A stretch of 64,000 bases of DNA, taken from the NCBI GenBank assembly GCA_002778195.1, contig PCDI01000001.1, positions 62,001-126,000 of the forward strand, written 5' to 3'. The stretch comes from Raffaelea ambrosiae (taxonomy: Eukaryota > Ascomycota > Sordariomycetes > Ophiostomatales > Ophiostomataceae). The notes below the pieces were generated by a model. That model did not search any database. It worked only from the letters and a program-made list of their open reading frames with translations, and had not been told where the DNA came from. Below are positions 57,476-64,000 of the stretch, in pieces (within the stretch, counting starts at the first letter, position 1; each line of letters opens with the position of its first letter). Made by a program: the position numbers and the translations under genes.

Positions 57476-58468
57476 ATGTCCGTCAATTACGTTTCCGTCG
57501 CAGGAGTGCGCAATTGTATCCCATTATGGCCACAGCCAATTTGTCCACGAGTTGCTAACTTGCCATTCCAGGGATCTGGTTCTCTTGGTGCTCCCATAGT
57601 GGAAGAGCTCGTCAAGGCCGGCTTCAACGTCACCATATTGACACGCGACGGCAGTAAGGTGACAGCCCCAGCTGGCGTGGCGGCCGTCAAGACGGTTGAC
57701 TACACGTCTGTGGACTCCCTCAAGGCGGCGCTCACTGGACAGTTTGCTGTTGTCTCCGTACTCGGGTCGCTGGCCGTCGGTGAGCAGACTCCCCTTGTCG
57801 ATGCTGCAGTGGCCGCCGGCGTCAAGCGATTTATCCCTTCTGAATTTGGTTTGAATACACGCAAATCACAAGGTTCAACAATTGGCAAGATCCTCACACC
57901 CAAGATCAAGACCGTTGACTACCTGATCGAGAAGGCGAATGCCTCGAATGGTGCCTTTACCTGGACCGGAATCAGCACCGGCCTATTCTTCGACTGGGGT
58001 TTGGAGAGCGGCACGCTGGGTTACGATGTGAAAACCAAGACGGCAACGATCTATGACTCGGGCAACGAGAAGTTCCCGGCGTCGAATTTAAACTACATTG
58101 GCAAGGTTGTGGCAGCTATCATCAAGCAAGCAGGCAAGGGAGTTGCTGGCGACAAGACTGTCAATATGTATATAGACACGGCCTCGTTTACTCCCACGCA
58201 GAACGAGCTGCTGCAGATTGTCGAGGCCGAGACGGGCGGCGCCAAGTGGACGATCAAGCACATCAATGCGGATGACGAAAACGCCCTGGGCGAGGAGAAG
58301 CTGGCTAAAGGTGACTTCTCGGCCTTTGCCAACCTTCTGCATGGTTGGTTCTTCAAAGATGGTTCCGGACGCGCAACGGACTTCAAGTCGAATGGGAATG
58401 CTTTGCTCGGCCTCAAACCAGAGGACCCTCGTGTTGCAATCAAAGCGTGGCTTTCCAAGTCGGCCTGA
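57476..58468 (+). CDS. NmrA-like / isoflavone-reductase family NAD(P)-binding protein
   Basis: Atypical SDR, 308 residues from exons 57476-57505 and 57572-58468. The ten-codon first exon gives MSVNYVSVAG and the next exon continues GSGSLGAPIVEEL, completing the GxGxxG-like dinucleotide site. Further blocks: VTILTRDGSK after beta-2 (Arg suggests NADPH), VSVLGS, VKRFIPSEFGLNT (hallmark of this family), then KIKTVDYLIEKAN with the active-site-type Lys. Acts on small aromatic or quinone-like substrates, or serves as a redox sensor, in characterised relatives; the function here is unknown. The donor is the uncommon GTGCGC but the branch GCTAAC and acceptor CCAG are good. Confidence 0.87.
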   Translation: MSVNYVSVAGVRNCIPLWPQPICPRVANLPFQGSGSLGAPIVEELVKAGFNVTILTRDGSKVTAPAGVAAVKTVDYTSVDSLKAALTGQFAVVSVLGSLAVGEQTPLVDAAVAAGVKRFIPSEFGLNTRKSQGSTIGKILTPKIKTVDYLIEKANASNGAFTWTGISTGLFFDWGLESGTLGYDVKTKTATIYDSGNEKFPASNLNYIGKVVAAIIKQAGKGVAGDKTVNMYIDTASFTPTQNELLQIVEAETGGAKWTIKHINADDENALGEEKLAKGDFSAFANLLHGWFFKDGSGRATDFKSNGNALLGLKPEDPRVAIKAWLSKSA

Positions 58469-58640
58469 AAGTGTCATAAACAGCGCGGAAGACGACACTA
58501 GACTGGCGGCTGTGGCAGATTCCAACGTCTATTTGGTAATTTCGTCAATATAAACAGAACTGCCTGAGATGAGAACACACAAAATGCACATGCAAATGTA
58601 GCCACAACACACAGGAGAAACCATGCACTTGAAAGAAACC

Positions 58641-59662
58641 TCAGAACCGTGCTTCTGGGCCGCCCCATTCTCGTAAGGGCACTACCGTTGGCTCAGCACC
58701 GCTGTGCACCACTACCCAAACCACATCGACATCATCGCTTTCGTTGATGACCTGATGCTCTGTCCAGGCAGGCACAAAGGCAAAGTCACCAGGACCAATG
58801 ATGTTCCGGTTGGGCGGCGGCCCCCGTGTGGTGACAGAGTCTGCATCTTCGTCACCGTTGTACTGCGCGTCTTCATCTTCAGGGACAGTGGCTAGCACTG
58901 CCCGCCCTGAAACGGCATACATAATGGCCTCTGCCGTGTGTTTGTTAGCATTGGCACGACATAGCAACAAGTTCAAAACGCGGCTAGCTCACCCTGCTCT
59001 CCATTGTGGAACACAATCGTGGAGCACCTCGGCTTGACTGTTAGAACCGATGCGCACATGCGCCCAGTTTTGTTAACGATGGCATCGTGCATCGTCACAC
59101 CGCCCTCAAAGTCAGCCTCGCGATGTTGACTGCCATTTTGGGCTTGGACGCGCCTCGAGCTATCTGCTGGTATATGAGCCATCCCTCTCTTCCGTGACCA
59201 TGCTGGTGCTTCTTCTTCTGAGTCAAAGTCTTCCTCGTTGCCATAGCCTTCGTCGTCGTCCAGTTCGAAGTCGCTAGTCCTGTTGGCTGTGCGCCTGCCC
59301 AGGTTCACTGAAGCTCCATTGCGAGTCGATTCCCCGTTTCCATTGCGCTCGGTTGCAACGTTCGCAGTCTCCGGGCCATCATTCTGACCTGGCCATGCTT
59401 GTCCATGTTGTCTGAGCTTGGCAACTTCTGCATTCTCGACACCCAATGCCAAGGCGTCTTCTCCCTGCAATCTCGACGGCGAAGGTGCCCGGATGGCTTC
59501 TGCCTTAGCAATATGCACGGATGACGGCAATATCATGGGCAGGAGCTCCTGAATAAGAGGTAACAGCGAAGCCATTTTGGATAGTTGTGGGGGAGCGTGC
59601 AAAGACCTGTTCCCGTCTCTTGTGGTGTAGTTATTCATTAGTCGACGCGGTTGAAAGGGCAA
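58641..59662 (-). CDS. Cupin-domain protein (RmlC-like), function unknown
   Basis: 319 residues from exons 58993-59662 and 58641-58930. The N-terminal half is disordered and acidic (ELDDDEGYGNEEDFDSEEE). The C-terminal half is one cupin: VTMHDAIVNKTGRMCASVLTV, PRCSTIVFHNGEQ joined across the 62-bp intron to EAIMYAVSGRAVLATV, then NIIGPGDFAFVPAWTEHQVINE with the second metal-type His, and VVWVVVHSG. The fold resembles the Mif2/CENP-C C-terminal cupin and metal-dependent cupins; the CENP-C motif itself is not seen, so a centromere role is not claimed. A later Met (residue 9 or 30) could be the start. It is divergent from the F-box gene. Confidence 0.78.
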
Positions 59663-60198
59663 ATCTCCACGGTGTGCTTTAACACTGAACCACGTGCTGC
59701 TACTGAAATTAACGCGCTATTACGAGTACAGCGGAACCATTAGTGCCTCATGCGATGATCCCATGCAGCGCATAACAAAGTATCAATTGAAATAAAGTCT
59801 TTGTGCGGTTAACCTAGCCATAACTAATTCTTTGGCTCACCATAAACCTGCAGGTGAAACTTGGTTTTCCTTGACCGTCTGTTCTCGCAGGTAACCACAG
59901 TGTAACCCAGAACCTTCAGAAAAAGGCCCGTCCCTCCGGTGGCTGGGTGCTTGTTAACTATTCGGGAGCTCGCTAAACGGGGAACGGCGGGCATTCCTTG
60001 CAAGGAGGCGACCCCACCATCATATTACCCTGTTGCTCGTCAGAATGGGGCAAATTTACACCGTACATACCGCAAACGAACAACCCCCAGTTGCAACTTG
60101 CAAGGCGATACGATATATCCGTTCTATCAACCCAAGCCCGCCCCCGTGGGTACTTTCTACACTCCAGATGTTCTCACGAGTCCCGATGCTGGTGCAGA
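59663..60198. other. Divergent promoter of cupin and F-box genes
   Basis: No gene supported. One TACGAGTA copy at 59721-59728. Confidence 0.45.
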
Positions 60199-61986
60199 AT
60201 GGAAGACGCCAGCCTTGAGGAGTCCACGGCTGGTGTGTTACCTCGTGGTGGCTCAACCTCTGCCGCCAAAGCGACAAACATACCGGGAGCTGGCATTGGC
60301 AAGGGTCATAGCCAGATGGATGCCGCTGTCGCACATAATAAAGATTTGTCCTCTTCGGATCCCTTGACTTCTGGTGAGTGACTGGCGGCCCTCGGCAACC
60401 CCCCTGTATGCTGTGCTGCGTCTACTTCAAAGACGCAACTAATGTCAGCTGAAGATCCAACGCCGCCTCCTTCAAGCTCCGACCTTCGAGAACCTGGCTT
60501 TTCCCTTCCCGGCGAGCTAATCGACGCCATACTCTCGTACTTGCCTGCCATAGACCTGGCCTCCGTGTGCCAGGTGTGCCGCTCTCTTCGTGCCTACGCT
60601 ATGAGCGAGCGTCTTTGGCAAAACCTCATCCAAGAGAATGTGCCAGGCTGCAGGATCACCACACCGTATCCTTGCGAGTCATTTCGCGAATTATACATTG
60701 CGCATGATAGAAGATGGTTTCTGCCCAGATATAGAATCTGGTTTAGTGGCCGGGATATGGTGGGCAAGCTCATTTTGGTTAAGTATGACCAACGCCGGGG
60801 CTGCATAGAAGGTTACCGAGTTGTGGCCGTGAGCAACCGCACTACCTACCACAGCTGGCCACCAGATGCCAATGTCGTTGTGCATGCATTTGAGCCTCAG
60901 ATTATACTGCACATGGACAGGCCGGTCCTAAAGCTTGCAATCAGCACACCTTCCCACGCGGTGGAAGACGATGCTACCCAGTTGACAACGGGCCAGTCGA
61001 GTCCAGCTTCGGAGCAGAGCCCTAGCCAGGGTGCCCTCCGGCAGTCTAGCGAAATGCTCATGGTGATCGACGCAGCCGACAACTTCCACCACTACTTTAT
61101 GTACGCCCAACCTTTACTCCCCACCATGGAGCTCCGTGAATCGTTGGGCCAATTCCCATACTACAGAACGTGGCCCCCACCAGCTGTGCCATCGCAACAC
61201 CGTGTGCTGGGCTCAAGCATTGGCCTCGATGAATATCCTGCGCTTCCCTCATCTCATCCAAAAAGGCGAGAAGATATTTCAAACCTAGCCTTTTATATCC
61301 GCACATCATTGGATTCCTCATTTGCCAGCCACAACTTTCGACACTTCGTGGAAGACGGGAGAGCTGCTGAGTTTGAGACATTTTCTACCATCGACCCCAT
61401 CTACTACGCTCCAACAGAAGACAAACCTTTTCGCGGTATTTGGGTCGGTGACTATAGCGGTCATGGGTGCGAGTTTCTATTGATCCACCAACCAGATGAC
61501 ACCGAATCATTCGATGAATCGACTCTTGGGAAGCTTGAAGGAGAAACGGACAAGGAATTTGAAAAGCGCAGACGCGACGCACGGATTTACCGGGGCCGTC
61601 TCGAGGCCATCAAACTCACGGGGGACCCAAACGTGCCGCGCGGTGAATACACTTTCATTGTGGACGACCTAGGCGAGTCAGGATTTGATTGCGTCATAGA
61701 CGAGCCGCCGTTCGAAGGCGTCCGTGTCGTTAAAAGTCTTGGCCATGTGGCTGGCACAGGTTTTCGCAATGGTGAGTAGCTATCGCTCGGCACCACGACA
61801 TGGAAGTCGAAGCAGAGGAATAAAGCAATGGATGGAAAAATCAAAAAGCTGACAGACACACTTACAGAGCGTTATATCGAGTCTCGCTTGCTTGTGATTT
61901 CACCGAACAGGCTTGCCCAGTACTGGATTGGCTTTGGCCACATCAGCTTCTTCGAAAGGGTCAACTTTGACCAATTTCTTAACTGA
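60199..61986 (+). CDS. F-box protein, FBXO31-like C-terminal domain
   Basis: Predicted substrate receptor of an SCF ubiquitin ligase, 538 residues. Exons 60199-60373, 60449-61771 and 61868-61986; the first exon adds 58 residues before the F-box and is joined by a good donor (GTGAGT), branch (CTAAT) and acceptor in phase. The F-box is at about 77-115 (FSLPGELIDAILSYLPAIDLASVCQVCRSLRAYA, with LW following). Later blocks FRGIWVGDYSGHGCEFLLI and LEAIKLTGDPNVPRGEYTF correspond to the substrate-binding domain found in FBXO31 and many fungal F-box proteins. The last exon adds YIESRLLVISPNRLAQYWIGFGHISFFERV, the usual family ending. If translation instead starts at 60442, the protein is shorter but keeps the F-box. 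Confidence 0.87.
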
Positions 61987-62217
61987 CAACACTATTTACC
62001 ACCGTGAACTTTCACGCGGTTATTAATTTATTATTACTAGACACCTGACGCTCGTATAATACGTATTAGCTGTTTCCCAAGTCTCAACTATTAGACTCTG
62101 TTCCAGATACAGTTTGTATTGCCCCACCTTCCTTAGTGACGTCAGCAATTGAAAGCTGATCTCGAATTCGTAATACTTGCGCCATCCCACCGCATAACAT
62201 CCTTCACAACGCTTGGA

Positions 62218-63312
62218 ATGCAGCCAAAAATGACTTCCCCGGACCTCTATTTGCTGCGTGTCACTGCTGGTACTACTTATGACACGAAATGTCACCTGGA
62301 AGTGCCCGTGAATGTTTCTGAACCTATATTTTTCAGTGGCACTAATGCCGATATTTTACTCAATGTGCGAATCGACAACTACAAACATGGGCTTCCAAAG
62401 GGGTCACCAGAGACTTCAGCATACTTCGCATCGGAGCCACACGCAACAAACAGAGACACTTACAGCATTTCTCTTTGGTTTACGCCGAAACAACCCAAGG
62501 ATGATTATGTGGTAGATGTCAACCAGGAAGCAGTATGCAGACAAGAATCCGGGGCGGAGGAGAATCAAGCACGTCCACGAGCGAAAGGAATATCGGGACA
62601 TGACCTACAGTGGGGTAACGACTTTGACCAGCCTATACGTGGTCATCTGCCGCCAGGGTTTGGCACAGCATTACGGATTGTGAAGTGGTTGATCGACCCA
62701 GGCTTGGAAGGCGACCCTTACGCAGACAAGCCATACTTGTTCGGCCCCGCCTTGAGCTCGTTCAATACGGTATACGTGGCAGACAGCATTACTGGCGACA
62801 AGGACGCTCGTGGATTGTGGTTCGAGGAGGGAGGAGACGCTGCCGGGATAACACGCCGAAAGAAGGCTGGACTGGCGGACGATACAGCTGCAGACAGCAG
62901 AACCGCCTCTACGGCTCGCCAGAAGTGGGCTTTGGGGGACGACGCCAAAACGCAGTGGTCATGGGAGTATGGTGTCAACTATGGGCTGGACTTTTTCAAT
63001 GGTTACCTGGATTTCTCCGAGTTCGCATTGCGTCTGCCAGGATTTCAACTGCCTATTATGAAGTACTGGGATGGCCAGAGTCTTCGGTAAGTGCCGCAGC
63101 GTTTCATTTTAAGTGTCCGTCGTGCTGACCCTACCGTCAGCTATGTATTGCGCCACCGTACCACGGGCGAAGTGTATCTGGTGGTTGTGTTCAGTATTAG
63201 ACGCAAAGAGGACAACGAGAACATTGCTGGGGTTTCGGAGCAGACAGAAGACGATGAAGAGCAATTTCGACCCGATGCCCGGGACGACAGTGAGAGTAAA
63301 GGAGGAGATTAA
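62218..63312 (+). CDS. DUF1769 (UPF0590) family protein
   Basis: Conserved fungal protein of unknown function, 346 residues from exons 62218-63086 and 63141-63312. An in-frame Met at 62149 would add 23 residues. Family blocks: LYLLRVTAGTTYD, LNVRIDNY, LPKGSPETSAYF, YSISLWFTPK, then GNDFDQPIRGHLPPGFGTALRIVKW, DPYADKPYLFGPALSSFN, and FSEFALRLPGFQLPI, with LRYVLRHRTTGEVYLVVVF across the intron. The 54-bp intron has GTAAGT, TGCTGACC branch and GTCAG. The C-terminal 40 residues are acidic and variable. No signal or membrane helix. Confidence 0.9.
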
Positions 63313-64000
63313 AGCCAAGACGTTGTACGGCACGGCTGAAAACGCGTCTCCTGGGCGGTCGCAGATAGTTGTCAGCGTGAACGATGTCGACTGAGTATAA
63401 TGCTGGATTTGCCGAGTGTGGGATAAAATATAGGGAACAAATGTTTTAAATAACCAACTTTCTTGTGGACTTTCTCGATGCACACATGTTCCAGTACGCG
63501 AAGTGTCCCGAGACCATGTCATGGATGGCTAGCTGGCAGTGTGGGACAAGTCTAGTGAAAGCCCAAGACGCCAAACCACTGACAATCATAATCGTCAGCA
63601 GTATCAATAGTGCCGGCATTACGGTATGAACAGCGATTTAAATAAAATAAAATAAACGTGGGGTAGTAAATAATACGTCCTTGATAACATGTAAACAAGC
63701 GCGAATCCATAAACATCAGAGACCGGACGAATCACTGCCAGGCCTGCCTGCAGGTACCAGAGTCGAGGGATGTACATCACGTGGCTATCTGTTGTTTCGG
63801 TGGGGCAGCCAATAATAAAAGCCGACACATCCAGAAATCGGGATATTTTTACATAGAGTTGGCTGGTGATTTTGTTTGAAGGCAGGTAAGTAGCCTGGGA
63901 TACAAAAACGCACCACTGTACCAAAGAGAAGTACATGCACACCAGCACTGGCGGACGACGCAGGCGTGCATTTCAGTCAACCCTGCATTAACGGTGCCGC
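63313..64000. other. Right-edge intergenic sequence
   Basis: A 109-codon frame on the minus strand (63619-63948) has no recognisable features and is not called. Nothing else seen. Confidence 0.4.

Noticed and set aside
58641..59662. Assignment of the cupin protein as centromere protein Mif2/CENP-C
   Set aside because: The cupin fold is similar, but the CENP-C signature motif and the long N-terminal region are absent.
63619..63948. 109-codon minus-strand frame at the right edge
   Set aside because: Hydrophobic AT-rich translation without recognisable features; could be chance.

Overview
The window is nuclear DNA from a filamentous ascomycete, most likely a sordariomycete. The genes carry short introns (about 54-125 bp) with fungal donors, CTNAC-type branch sites and YAG acceptors. 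The gene set is typically fungal: a trihydroxynaphthalene reductase, a split-type RNA triphosphatase (CET1), a methylcitrate cycle, WSC-domain wall proteins and a DUR3 urea transporter. The exon models given here were built by hand. In every multi-exon model the codon phase closes exactly. Species-level identity cannot be read from the window.

Layout. Positions 275-682 hold the broken remnant of a DUF427 gene. Positions 1.3-9.5 kb hold nitrogen-related genes: a urea transporter (DUR3, minus), a glutamine-synthetase-fold ligase (minus) and a divergent short-chain dehydrogenase (plus). GATA-factor sites cluster upstream of them. Positions 9.7-13.9 kb hold two mitochondrial methylcitrate-cycle genes, 2-methylisocitrate lyase and 2-methylcitrate synthase, transcribed head to head. 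Their shared promoter contains a perfect 19-bp inverted repeat. A melanin-type naphthol reductase (14.1-15.2 kb) follows, then a membrane-anchored GH3 beta-glucosidase (16.6-19.6 kb) and a ubiquitin-specific protease (20.4-21.8 kb). Next comes a gene-free stretch rich in TACATAGTA and TACGAGTA motifs.

Positions 24.6-30.6 kb encode a secreted protein of about 1,865 residues: a quinoprotein-like propeller, HYDIN/ASPM-like Ig modules and six WSC domains. A Myb/SANT regulator (34.3-35.5 kb) has a long pyrimidine-rich upstream region. It is followed by COX10 (36.1-37.8 kb, minus), an NCS1 nucleobase/allantoin-type permease (40.8-42.6 kb) and an unrecognised disordered, charged protein (43.2-44.7 kb). 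A decayed sulfite oxidase gene (46.1-47.9 kb) precedes the proteasome subunit RPN2 (48.1-51.9 kb, minus).

RPN2 is divergent from the mRNA 5'-triphosphatase CET1 (53.2-56.0 kb). The right end holds a possible 52-residue membrane microprotein, an NmrA-like reductase, a cupin protein, an F-box protein and a DUF1769 protein. Most genes are unrelated housekeeping or metabolic neighbours. Two sets look functionally coupled: the methylcitrate pair, and the urea transporter with the glutamine-synthetase-like gene and SDR, joined by GATA sites. No CRISPR array, rRNA, tRNA or intact transposon was seen.
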